From: Paramacrobiotus metropolitanus
Taxonomy: Eukaryota > Tardigrada > Eutardigrada > Parachela > Macrobiotidae
NCBI RefSeq assembly: GCF_019649055.1
Contig: NW_026570231.1
Location: 1,736,001 to 1,800,000, forward strand
Length of the DNA stretch: 64,000 nt
Direction: 5' to 3'
Position 1 is the stretch's first letter, and each line of letters begins with the position of its first letter. Both the position numbers and the translations under genes were made by a program. Positions 32,570 to 44,605 of this stretch are shown here, piece by piece. The notes beneath the pieces were generated by a model, which searched no databases, was not told the origin of the DNA, and saw only the letters and a list, made by a program, of their open reading frames with translations.

Positions 32570-35223
32570 TTAAAAAATGTGCAAGCGTCTTAGAAAACTG
32601 CAAACAGAAGTCGTCTTATTACAACAAAAAACGAAATTGTCGATGAATCTGCAAAATATCAGGTTATGCAAAATATCAGCAATTTTACCATGGGCCGTAG
32701 CTTGGTGCGATTTCAACCAATGTAGGGTGCTAAAAGGTCTGGTTGGAAAGCACAAGTTGCATAGGTATTTGTTTTTATGACTTCCCCTTATGTGAGCGTT
32801 AAGTGCAGTCTTTGATTTGTAAACCTTTGAACATTCTGAATATGGCAAGAAAATATGATGTCGGAATCAGATAATCCTAGACCGACAGCTGTTTGGATGG
32901 AGGTAGGAAGGAGAACTTCCGATGACATAAACTGAAGTGCAATGACGCATTGGAGGTCATCATCATAAACCAAATGTGTCGGAAATGCTGGTTTAAATAA
33001 GCAATCAAATATAAAAACATCCGTTTGTCCAATTACGCTAGGAAATCTTCTGATAAATGCGTCAGAAGATTTCAGTAACTTTCCATATTTTTTATACTGA
33101 CGGACAGGAAAACGGCGACCAGTTGTGCGGCAGCAGAGGATCGAGCTGATAATCGTTCTCTTAAAAGACGCATCCAAGAAAATAAAACTTTGGAATTTCC
33201 GTCTTGCCGCAGCTTTGAGCACTAGATTAAAAAAAGATTATAAGTTAGAAAAATGTGACCACTTGTTCACCTTTAAAGATGAGCGCCTTGTAAAAGTTCA
33301 ACTTTTACCTTTTCACGCATCAGTATAGCCGTGTCTACTACAGAGAGCCATCTTTCATCGACAAAATTTCGCGCTTGACTTACTGTGCCGCCGAGATTAA
33401 CTACCGAGTGCAGGACGCCAGGGCCGAGATACATTACAGTGCCTGGCTCTTGAACAAAGCATACTGGAGTAAGACCAAAGTTTTTCCAGAGGGCCGGCGT
33501 AGTTGCCAATCTTTTGAAGAAAAACTCATGGCCACAGGAACTGCTTTTGTCTATAATGCAATGGCTTGACCTTTCTAGTCAAATGATGTAATTATGTAAA
33601 AAGAGTGTTGACTTATACAAAAGTTCTCATTTTGAGCATTGTACCTGAGGGATAAACTGGAGCGGAGCAACCGAACAAACTAGCGTACATTCTTACAACC
33701 TTCTCGATTTGTAGTACAGAAAAAACAGTCCAGATTTTCACTCCTGGCCCTGCAGAAAAAATGTTTCTGTTTTTTACTTTTGAACTTTATTTTTTGTCAT
33801 CCAAGATAACATCTAAAATCACCTTACCTACCGAAATTTACGCTAATGCTGTTAAACAGGCAGTCTTCGAAATGATCAGCAACCGATGTGAGAGACTCGC
33901 CAATTAATAGCCATGGACGAGAAAGACCGGCCCCAGATATGTAATTTGCAAAAATTTCCTCGAGCTTTGTATTACACAAATTAATATTAATTAGTCCCGG
34001 AAGCATATCCTCGTCGGTGAATATCGAGGACGATAAGGAAATATCCAGAGCTTGAGCATAAATAACGTCCTTCGCAACGGCGGCTTCAAATACGTTCAGC
34101 GACTCTGTTTCTGGATTATTTCGAACAGTCCTAATGTGGCTTATTTCGTTCGACCTATAAAACGATGTGCATTACACGACGTCGATACAGCTATTGCTTT
34201 TTCACTGCAACACAATACATTTCGCAGTCAATTTCTTAGATTTTGCCAATTTTTAATGACGTTAGAATATTTTTTGTCCAACGTCCTTATTTAATTTAAT
34301 CAAAACAAATCATAAAGAGTTGATTACTAGGTTATTATGCATACGTTAATTATGCTGGCGTTTGTTGTGCATAATTGAAAAAGCGCAACTTGATTACTAG
34401 GTTATTATGCATACGTTAATTATGCTGGCGTTTGTTGTGCATAAATTGAAAAAGCGCAACTTGAATACGCTTGAGATGATTATTCTTGAGAATATACTAG
34501 TTGCTTATGTTTTTACTTCCCGCTTTCACACATTTCATTTTTGGAACCTGTCTATAATATAACTATAATATTAACGATCTATTATAAACAAAGTGCTTAT
34601 CTGTCCTTACGTTAGTTTAAGAAATTGCGTGGCCATCTTATGAATTGGTACGGTTTTTGTCTGTTTTGATCCTTCTCCAATAACAGTCCAAAAGCTGTTT
34701 CCAGTAACTGGACTCCTACGTTGCGATTCTTGCAACTGGCAAGGGTAGTTAATTTTTCCAATAATACCGTCTGGTTCCAAAGCGGATGCAACACCGGAAT
34801 CGATAAAGTAGTGCTCATAGTAATCCTCTCTACCGCAGCTGAAATCAATCTGAAAATATTTGAAACTATATTAAATTTTGCTTGAATAATAATTTTATCA
34901 GGCATAATGTTTAACTGTATTAATTTAGCTATGAATAATTTGAATATTTATTTTGCCGGGTGGTTTACCTTGTAGCAACCGACGGTGTCCAAAAACTTTT
35001 TGCATTCCCTAGTCAAAGCTAAAGACCCGAAACAACCCTGATGGCGTTGATGGAATACATCACGAGATATATTAACCACTGGTCCTTTTTCCAAAAACCT
35101 AAAACCGGTACTAATCATTTTATTAAATTTGTACACTGCTTTAGTGTTACCTGTAATTCGACATTTTAGTGTACCCCGGCAAGAAAACTGCAATAATAAA
35201 ACTAATTTTAACAATCGAACCAC
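32570..35223 (-). CDS. JmjC-domain (histone-demethylase-like) multi-exon gene, probably with C2H2 fingers
   Basis: Supported exons in order: to 34969; 34849-34611; 34154-33832; 33574-33309; phases agree at each of these junctions. The catalytic JmjC core has PWLLIGESLTS followed by HFED (the H-x-E iron ligands), a SISVNFG strand, CIIDKSSSCGHEFFFKRL, and QEPGTVMYLGPGVLHSVVN with the second iron His. It ends QARNFVDERW. Downstream exons are uncertain. The 33222-32788 frame and the frame ending at 32570 together look like a C-terminal region with C2H2 fingers (ALNAHIRGSH; CNLC...HQATAH). A one-base shift separates them near 32850. JmjC enzymes demethylate histones. Its introns hold motif copies otherwise seen only in the viral element, so it may be cargo or a neighbour. 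Confidence 0.65.
34321..34462. repeat. Tandem duplication of about 70 bp inside a JmjC-gene intron
   Basis: The unit begins TTGATTACTAGGTTATTATG and ends AAAAAGCGCAAC. It is present twice, almost identical (one added A in the second copy), starting at about 34321 and 34391. The first unit contains the element motif (minus strand GTAATCAACT); the second differs at its first bases. Confidence 0.9.
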
Positions 35224-35344
35224 TACATGTTTTTTGCAACTAAAATAATTCGCAAAAAAAATGATTATTCGTTGTAAATCACGAATAACTGATTTAAAAA
35301 CATACAGGTACCTGATTTATCGTTGTTCACGACTGTTATTCGTG

Positions 35345-35945
35345 CCTCAGTGTGCATTCCTCATACTTCCTTTCTCATTTCTCATTCCTCATTTCTTATT
35401 GCTTGACTCATTTCTAATATGTCATTCTTCATTCCTCATTGCTCGTACCTCATTTCTCATTCCTCATACCTCATTTCTCATTCCTCATTTCTCATTTCTC
35501 ATTGCTTGTCTCATTCCTGATACCTCATTTCTCATTTCTCATTGCTTGTCCCATTCCTGATACCTCATTTCACATCCTCATTTCTCATTGCTTAACTCAT
35601 TTCTAATATATCACTTCTCATTCCTCATTTCACATTGCTCGTACCTCATTTCTCATTCCTTATACCTCATTTCTCATTCCTCATTTTTCGTTTCTCATTG
35701 CTTGTCTCATTCCTGATACCTCATTTCTCATCCTCATTTCTCATTGCTTAACTCATTTCTAATATATCACTTCTCATTCCTCATTTCTCATTGCTCGTAC
35801 TTCATTTCTCATTCCTCATACCTCACTTCTCATTCCTCATTTCTTATTTTCAATTTCTCGCATCTAGTTTCATTTCGAAATCCTCATTTCACATCTTCAA
35901 TTTCTCGTTTCTTTATGTCTCATTTCTTCTTATTTTTTATTTTCT
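35345..35945 (+). repeat. Pyrimidine-rich minisatellite (CTCATTTCTCATTCCT family)
   Basis: About 600 bases of repeated CTCATTTCTCATTCCT-type words, with longer repeats of roughly 190 bases that include TTGCTTAACTCATTTCTAAT and similar segments. The plus strand is almost free of G. The open frames in it are by-products. Confidence 0.9.
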
Positions 35946-36213
35946 CGTAATGTATTCAGTTACTTAAAAAAATTTATGTAAGATGATTACGCTCCTGTCC
36001 TCCTGTAGAAATCGTATCTTAACATTTCCATTGAGGAGCTATGTTCTTTTTTCAGTTAAGTATTGTTACCGTTGATGCTCACCGATACTCACATGTTTCA
36101 GAAACAAACGAAGTCAAATGTTACTACAAAATACTTCAGTACGAATAGAAACTTGATTAAATATTGATTACGTACTTCAAATCAGTGTGCGATATAAAAT
36201 CCCATTGCATTTG

Positions 36214-37514
36214 TACGAGGGTTGTTAGTTAAGTTTTGCAAACCGTATACAAATTTTCAAATAAAAAAGATGAAATTATTTTTAAAAAATAGGGCATTCA
36301 CAACTGGAATAGTGGGCTAATGGCCGAGTCAATGCCCGCTCTCGGTGGCAGTCAGTGTGAGTCAGAGCACGACTCACTCGCACCAAATTTAATTCACAAT
36401 TAAAAAATGGCGCATTAACACCCGAACGTAGGTTGCTGCTGTTTGACATTACAATTTTTTTTAAAAGTGGGATGTAATCCAGTAACTATCTGAAGCGCCT
36501 GTTATGTTAGGGACTAAATGTTCTTCTGCGTAACATACTGAGCGTGTGTCTTGTCGTTTTTATTCTGGAAATTTAACGAGAAATGGCGCGAGGAGATCGG
36601 AACAGTCTGTTTATTGAGGAACCGAAAACAGCACGCCATGCTCTGGCGTTCGGCAGGCACCGATCCCCAAATGTGGGTGCCCGGTGGATAGATAGGGAAA
36701 CATAGACCAGATCCCCACTAACAGGTTCTATATTGCGCGTTGACTTGATTTTTTGCAAGGCGGCGTACCGTCGGGGGTCTCTTTCGCTGGCAAGTGGTTA
36801 CTGGTGCTTTTGCATTTAATGTTCCCTAGTAAAGCCAAACTTCTTCCATTTAGCCATCATTTCTGATCCTACAGTCACGACAGATCCTTGTTTGCTTACC
36901 ACGGTACTTAGTGGAAGCAGCAGAACAGAACAGAGTTTTGTCAACAGAGTGTGAGACCAAGAGCCATGAAGCACTCCGAGGAATGTTTATGCTGTTGCTC
37001 CTCGCAACAATGAACTAATTTATGAAAGCCATTTCTGTCGTGAAATAACTATCAACCGTATACAATAATCTGCTAATACTTTGAAAACTTTCTTTGAAAA
37101 AAATGCGAAAAAATGGAGACAGAGTTGGTTGACTGGTGTAATTGGCACCAGGATGGACCCACACCAAATGCCTCTCAATATTAAAAAAATCATTTTGCTG
37201 AAACCCTTGCTCGGATATTCCCGCACCCTAAATACTGGTGATGATCGATCCCGAGCATATTCAAAAATTTTCCGAGTTTGAAAGATTCGTTGCAGAGAAG
37301 CGAGTTTAAAATTAAAACTTAAATTAAACGAGATTTTTCTCGTGCCGTAGCTTAATAATTTTTTTAATTTTCTGTATCGTTATTAGGAATTGCGATATAA
37401 ATTAAAAAGATGCACAATAAATTTAAGAACAGTAATATAAAAATAATTGATTGTTTACAGGAATCGTGAAATAAATAAAAAATGATTTGCAGGACTTAAC
37501 TAACAACCCTCGTA
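36214..37514. mobile_element. Mariner/Tc1-like element, non-autonomous or decayed
   Basis: Terminal inverted repeats: TACGAGGGTTGTTAGTTAAG at 36214 and its reverse complement ending at 37514. They match over about 27 bases with two mismatches and continue more weakly inward. Each end abuts TA, fitting the TA target duplication of this superfamily. The 1.3-kb length is that of full mariners, but neither strand shows a readable transposase or the D,D34D signature, so the coding part is lost or replaced. Confidence 0.75.
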
Positions 37515-37519
37515 TAACC

Positions 37520-39600
37520 GCAGATATTCACTGTCATTATTAGTACTACACAGAAACACTGTAGTAGAGCGGCTCGTGCAACTTCCATACACAGAACTTC
37601 ATCTTACTTGGTAAAGTATGTGTGCAATAATGATTTCATTTTTGACACTTAATGTATTTCCCAAAAGCCGAGAATGTCAACCGCGATGTTAAAGATAGTA
37701 GCGGCTGTCTGAGGCAAAGTGCAAACTGTTATCGGTCACGTAAGTGTGCGGATGATCGGCTTGGTACAACAATTTGCAGAATTTTTATGGAGGTAAATAA
37801 ACTGTTCACTGTACATGAAAACTGTTTACTGTATAAGCCTGTAAGTCCCACGCAGCATGGGCATTTGTGAGTACGTTTACTCTACAGGGTGTGCTTCCTT
37901 ATAACGCGAAAGTGCTCAGTTATACTGAGCGGTAAGTTTGCCATATGCCAACGAAATATGCATGATCACAGCTGACTGGAAGACAGAGTCCATTTCTGAT
38001 TGCCCGTGAGTACAGGGCACAGTCCACCGGCATCGGACAGCGGACAAGGAGCTAAAGGCAGTATCAGTATCGGTAATAATGACATATATACTATACTGCC
38101 TCAGTTTTCTTATTTTGCAGTATTTTGCTTTATTTTAAGTTTTGACATTAAGAGATAACGTAGCGTATCCATACGTATTATGCTTTTCTATACTGTGGTA
38201 ACACGCGTTAGTATGTATATTATACATAGATACCGTATATGCAGGTCCTTAACTTACAGATAGATTTTATTCAATTATTTTCCAATCAATTTGTACTTGT
38301 AAGTACACAAAGTGTACGTATACCGGTACAAGAACATAACGTATACGTAGCTCTCTAACTTATAAAAAATCCTAATTTTTTACTTTTTATCATATTTTAG
38401 TTGGACCCCTAGGGGGGAATCAATATTTAGTCAGGGGTAGGTGATTTTCCTGTTCAGTGAAATGGCATTTCACTCATCAGACGCGTACCCAAGCGCAGTT
38501 CTCGATAGTAGCGTAATGATGAGGCCATGCCGATGGTATAGCGTTGGTTGGCTGTGAATGTGGCACCAGATACGAAGTTTCTAATCAAAATTTTTAATGG
38601 CACTTGCTGTCGATTAATAAGGACTTACGTGCAAAATGCGGACTGAACTAATTGAAACAAGCAGAAACCGCCTGTTATTCTAAAAACGAACTCAGCTTAT
38701 CGCAAAGCCAAAGACGGTGATATTCTGGCGGCGGAAGGATCGTTTCTTTCAAAAGACGGAGAGCACACGAATTCAGACAAAATGATGCCAAGCACATGCA
38801 CTGCTGTATGGAGACAATAATAATTATGCCACTGCACCTGAGAGGAAATACGCCAGCTTGCAATCCCTGGCGCCAGATTTACACACCCACCGCAACCGAC
38901 TCCGGTGACAGTTGATCAAGACAAACAATAGAACGGGACGAGAACAGAACGAGTTGATATCCAGCACAAAGCCAGCAAACGCGCCAGTTCTCAGTGAACT
39001 GATCATTCTGTCCCTGTCCATTCTGACACGATCTGGGCTGTGGGTATAGCCGTGGCCCGTAGTGCATATGAAGGAGACGCGACTATTAATCATACGCACT
39101 ACAGTACAGCATGCCACAGCTTTCGGTCAATGACGTTACTCAAGTCGTCTGAAAAATGTACCGATTTGGACGTACAGCTATTAGCTACCAGTAGCACTCG
39201 GCGAAGAGTGGCGTGATCATCGTGCTGCTTCGGGACTTATGCTTTGACCGGGAGAACGGTTCGGTAAAACTGTTCGTCTGAGTTAAACGTTTGCGCTTCG
39301 ATAATACTGCTGGTTTCAAGTTATTTGTTTACGTTTGCTCCGTAAGTCCTAAGCCACGTGAGAAGTAACCTTTCTGGGGAGGGAGGTCATGAGTCTGCCG
39401 ACCCATGTTGATCTAACGTACAGATTTGCAAAAAGTGGTCCGAACATCCACAACGTTCTAATCACTAACGAGTAAAAACCCATCCATACTTTGAAAACAA
39501 AACTTCGCGTCCATCAAAAAAATCCATTCGTAAGAAATTCCATTCGCGTCACAAAGCTATTCGGCCATTCAAAATCAGCATTGTCGAATTGAAATGGAAT
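37520..39600. other. No gene recognised
   Basis: AT-rich sequence up to about 38.45 kb, then mixed sequence with overlapping short frames on the minus strand at 38.7-39.1 kb that show no domain or splice pattern. No repeats with defined ends were seen. Confidence 0.4.
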
Positions 39601-39607
39601 AAATAAT

Positions 39608-41853
39608 TCAGTCTTTGTAGTACATATCAAGCACGGCGAAGGTGAGCTTATTCAACCCTAACAAATCCAGCTGTCGCAAATCCACATCCTCCCAGCGCTG
39701 CGGACTGCCGTCGGCACGGACGCCATTGACACTGAACAACACAAAAACAACCGGTTAAAATTCAAACCAAACTTTCATCGTGTTAAACGTAACATGCAGT
39801 ACTTGCATCCATATACTCACATCTGGAATAAGCTGCGAATCCACGCCCACATATCGGGGTAAGCCAACGTCCGCAGCCAGCGCGGTGACCTTTTCCAGCA
39901 CCCGCTGCGTCACGGCCGGGCAACTGTCGTTGGCCGCCGCTAACAAGCGTTGACACTGCGCGGCCGCTGTCTCCGTGCAGCAGAAGCGCACGAAGGGAAT
40001 GACCACGTCTAAGCGCCCATCATCGTCCTCCCGCAGAAATGCAATCTCGTCGTCGAACCGTGTCACGCCGGAGACGTAGAGTGCCACAGTCAACAGTGAC
40101 CGGCGTGTGGTCGCATCGGACGCAGTGTAACTGATCAGCACCAGCTGTTCACACATTGTCATCCAATCCAACAGCCGGGAACATTGCCATTGCCCGTTTA
40201 CCTCATTCGGGCCTAGCTGCAAAAATGCACTGGTGTACAAGGTGGGATCGTATCCATTCTTGGCAATGAGCAATGGCAGGCGAATGCATTTCTCTTCCAG
40301 TACACAGAGGACAGCTGACATTTTCCGTGCGAAGCCCTTTCCATCGGTATCAGGCCTTCTTCCGTCATCGGGCATTTTTTCGCCAACTAGCGCCAGCGCT
40401 TGTGTCTCATGGGAAACGGCTCGTCGAAGAATCGTGGCGAGTTTGTAGTTTGTGACCGAGTCTAAAGCAAAATACACCGAACCATCCCAGTCCTGCGTTG
40501 TGGACAGGGAAGGGATGACAAAGATGATGTGTCGATGCCGGACGCAGTCGCGCAAGATCAGCTTCCACAACGCGCAAACCCTGTAATTGTGGATGAGAGC
40601 CCAAAACAGCATTCCATAGATGAAAGTCTTTGTACTTACTTGTATCCATAGAAGTACACTGTGACGGTATAAAATTCTATTAATATTTCGACTTTGAGTC
40701 TAAGTCACGGTCGGTGCTGAATGCAAGTGGTCTTTGACCATAATTATGTTTTTGTTTGTTGGCATAATTAGCCAAAATACCGGCAGCTGACTTACTGGCT
40801 CATCCGTAACTGAGCAACGATATCCAGACTGAGAAAAAAGGTGATAAGAATCGTAATCGGAAGAGTATAGATGTGCAGTTCGTCCATTTCTGTAAAAAAG
40901 CCTTTTAACAGCCAGTGAGGGTAGTCTGCCGGCTTAAGTTCCGTACTTGTGTACTTACCCTGCTGCAGTGCGATCGTTTTCAAGCGGTCGACCACAATCT
41001 CACCAGCGCGTGCTGGTTCCCTTGCCTGTTGCTCGGCGAGGTATCTATGACAAATTTCCCTTAAAGAGTCGTCGTTCCAGAAAATACTACGCCCCGCTCC
41101 GCCGCCGTGCACCTCGGCGCAGATAAAAGTGACCGTATCGATTCCCGCTCGCACAAACACACGACAGCCGATATCGAACCCATAGCCATGGTTCGGCCAA
41201 TAGTGCACGCCCGTGCAGAAGACATGAAATTTATCTTTCGAACCAGTTTTTTTAACGAAACAGCGGCTATCGCACGGATCATCAGCGCCGAGTATTAACT
41301 GGCAATGGTCACTCAAAAACTTGGGCATATTATTTAAATCACGCAACTGGTGCGCCTGGTCGAAACGGACGACGCGCTTTCGGTACAAGAATCCGTTGTC
41401 TTTTCCCCAAAAACTTCCCTCTCCACTCGATTGTGGTAGCTGGGCGGTTAGCTGGCGCACCGGCACGATACGGCGTTCAGGCGAAGTGCTGTTGTTTGGC
41501 TGATCCAGGCTGACAGTGCAGAACATGCAGTATAGCTGCTTAACGATAGTGGCGGGCCGGAAAACCAACGGTCCGCCGATTTCTTCCGGAAGCGCTACGT
41601 ACACGGACAGACCAGGCAATGATGACGGAGGACCGAACCAGACCCAGTGATGCGGCCACAGATGCTTACCATGAATCCATTCTGCTGCCATTGTGCTGGC
41701 ATCGAAGTCAACGAAAAAGTAGTCACCGTTAATATCCTGAACGTATCCCAACCACCATTGGCCACTGTCGCGGTGCACCAGCACCGTATTTCCGTAGTTC
41801 ATCTCTCGCGCCGTTAATCGCAATTCCCGGTAGTACCGTAATGTTGGGGCCAT
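39608..41853 (-). pseudogene. Tandem family copy A (four exons, 3' frameshift)
   Basis: Exons 41853-40959, 40889-40796, 40580-39821 and 39731-39608 match copy B exon for exon. Exon 1 starts MAPTLRYYRELR and has an SH3-barrel (Tudor/Agenet-like) segment: NYGNTVLVHRDSGQWWLGYV...YFFVDFDAS. Cys pairs follow (CMFC, then CDSRC). Exon 2 encodes one hydrophobic helix (LPITILITFFLSLDIVAQL). Exon 3 is a mixed alpha/beta region (HIIFVIPS...DWDGSVYFALD). Exon 4 reads WEDVDLRQLDLLGLNKLTF. Exon 3 lacks 11 bases present in copies B and C, just before its end (about 39884), so exon 4 is read out of frame. The first three exons are intact. Function unknown; a membrane-anchored protein is possible. Confidence 0.7.
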
Positions 41854-42467
41854 GGTGCGGAGACTGCGTACTAGGACGATTTGAATGCTGCAGTACAGCT
41901 GGCGTTCTTTACCGTGCTACTTGATGTAATTGACAATCACAGATACGCTGTCAGAAGCCCTGCCGAATCAATTATATTCCGTGCTTTATAAAGAATAACA
42001 TCATGCAGTAATTTTACACTTGTAACGCAAAATCAACCCTGTTCAAAAACGGTTCGGCTTCTGTATAAAGCATTTATCTGCAAACTGCAGCAGTTCGCAG
42101 ATAACATTCACATTGCCTTTTGTATTCGTACCATTCACTCTTTGAACTTCCTAATTCCAAACTACCTTGTTACTTGATAGTAGGCTAGAACGCTTTCTCC
42201 AAAATTTTTACTCATTTCATAATGTCTTATTCCGGTCCACGCTGGCCGAAAGAAGAATTTCGACGTCTTCTGTGGTCTGGCTGCTCCCTCGATCGCAGCG
42301 CAAATCGTACCAAACAAAGTTAGATTAGAACCAATCAGAGCAGTGAACGCCGCCTTACCTAGAGGCGCCCTTGCTGTCACTCTCACTCTGCTATACGTCT
42401 CTTTCTGCCTGAAACGGTTGGTACGCAAACTTCTCGCGGCTGCCTAGCCGGGTAGTTCTAATAAGTG

Positions 42468-42595
42468 GACATGGACGGACTGGGTGGACGGACGGCAGGA
42501 CAGGCCGGACACTGGCTGGACACGGACGAGGACGTTGGACAGGACGGGCACTGGACGGCCTGGCACTTGGACACTGGACGTGCGCGGACACTTGT
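42468..42595. repeat. GGAC-rich simple repeat
   Basis: Interspersed GGAC, GGACAC and GGACGG words over about 130 bases, GC-rich compared with its surroundings. No gene is associated. Confidence 0.6.
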
Positions 42596-42954
42596 TCGTT
42601 TTAATGCTTCGAAACTTCAACTAAATCCAGATCGTGACCGACCAACTCATCGCATAAAATCTCATCGGGGGAGATTAGGAGATACGTTTCATCTTGGGAC
42701 ATGTGGTGATCAGACATTTGGTAAAGGACACTTCGCGCTCAGACATATCGTCGGCAGGACAATTGGTTACACAGTTATTTTAAGTTTGAATCTTTTATTT
42801 TTAGCTTGCAGATGCCTACTTTTGAACCAACAAGCCGATTTTCTGTAGATTAGTGAAATCTTTGTCCGTGTTGCGGGTTTAGTATACTTTTCAATGCAAA
42901 TGCAATAAAGGCACATATTTTCTGCTGAGCTAAAGTTAGGATTCCCGCCCACAC

Positions 42955-43582
42955 AATGTCGGGTGCCGTGTGTTTGTGCTGGCGAAACGTTACATGGTCA
43001 CATTCATTTGTGCCGAAGTTCAACGGTGATGCAGCCGGGAGCATCATGTGCTGGAACCAAAATTCTCTCGGGGAAGTTTGCCACAGGTACCTCGCGGAGC
43101 AACTGGCAAGGGAATCCACACAAGCCGAAAATCTTGTGACCCTGAACGGGGTCACTGCTCTTTTTCGTGCAAGATGTCTGGGATGCTAACATACAGATCA
43201 GGAAGAAAACAGCTCGCTGTCGTTGGAAAATCTCAGGTACCGCCGCCGAGCAGTGTCAATGGCACATAGCAACGGTCAGCGACCACTGTCCGGCCGTTAG
43301 AAAAGGTCGTCGCGGTTCATTCGCGCTGGGTGCAGACGTTGGCCGATCCCGACGAGTGGGCGCCGATTCGCAGATTCTTCAAATGTAAGTAAGCGAACCG
43401 TGATTTTGCATAGCTTAGTAAATCAGTGTGATTGGAATGTGGCATTCTTGTTGAGTAGGTTCAGCGGCGTTCATTCGGATGGCAGTCCGCAGTGCTGGGA
43501 TCACGTGGACTTGCGACCGTTGGATTTCTTATCCCTCAGCAAGTTGACATATGCCGCGCTGGATGTGATTTACAAAGCCTAA
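42955..43582 (+). pseudogene. Tandem family copy E, inverted partial copy
   Basis: On the plus strand: the last part of family exon 1 (GCRVFVLA...VTFICAEV and then ICHRYLAEQ-like VCHRYLAEQLARES), followed without exon 2 by the end of exon 3 (DHCPAV...SRWVQTLADPDEW, RRFFKM then a GTAAGT donor at 43385). A short intron leads to a complete exon 4 ending in TAA at 43582 (SDGSPQCWDHVDLRPLDF). Frames shift between the pieces. Orientation is opposite to copies A, B and C. Confidence 0.75.
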
Positions 43583-43599
43583 AGCTCATTTAAGCGCCG

Positions 43600-44600
43600 G
43601 TCTCACAAAGCCTCAACACAGTGTAAATATTGCTTTTTGAGCTGTGACTGGACTCGCAGCCGCATAGGTATCTCCAATAAGCGCAAACCTGCGTAGTGTG
43701 TATCTTTTTAGAACCTGTACTTGCTTTGCATGACATCGTTCTGGTAATATAATCGGAAATTAATTAATTCTGCAAATAACAGAATTTTCATACCTGATTT
43801 TCTTGTTTGGTACGTTTCTTGTTCTTTCCGAATAACTAAATGTTTCGAGCATGTTTCGGTTGGCCTGTTGCAGAGCTATCCGAGCGTTTTCCGAATTTAT
43901 TTTATGCGATAGCGTCCTTTCACAAAATTGCAATGTGATTATACCACATGTTGTTGAGATTTCGGCGACATCGTTTGTGCTCCCAAAGAGCACAATGAGG
44001 GCACAATATTTATCGCAATTATCACAACGGGCAAAACCAATGCTCTGATTGTTTGTGCCCTTCTGTTTGTGTATATCCAGCGTCTGAAAATGTACAGAAG
44101 CGCACTTCTGCAATAATTTACATACTGGTATCTTTCCTGCCGAGTTAATATTTCTCGAAGCGATGGCCTAAGCAATCTACATGTATCTGTATCTACCTCT
44201 CGCACCTCTGCTGTAACGTGGAAGCCCATTTTTTGTCGCTCTTCCAACGAACACAATTCCTGGAGCACGGAAAAAAGCTTTTGATGTACAGACGAAGGAA
44301 TACTACACCATAACTCAGAAACCCTCTAAACACCCACTCAACGTTACAAGGACGTATGAATCTGATGCTCCGAGAATATGGACAAAGCAGTAAAAAAGTA
44401 GGGAAGCTCAAACGCCGGATGACGTGTCCAATGTACCTGTGGGAAGCCACGAAGCTGCAGCCACAAGCCAGCCATAACAATGATGTTGCAAATCAATTCA
44501 GCGTAGCCTCAGGGAACAGCAGCTACAATACTGTTAAATGACGCACAAAAAACTTACAGCCCTTATTCTATTAAAACATTAATTACTGTGCGAATCGCGC
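43600..44600. other. No gene recognised between family copies
   Basis: Short open frames on both strands (43760-44113, 44193-44480) carry no recognisable domain. No repeat or transposon end identified. Confidence 0.4.
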
Positions 44601-44605
44601 ATGGT

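Noticed and set aside
12600-35250. Long terminal inverted repeats of the viral element
   Set aside because: I compared the non-coding sequence near 12.6-13.5 kb with the reverse complement of 34.3-35.3 kb by eye and found no convincing match. The ends remain undefined.
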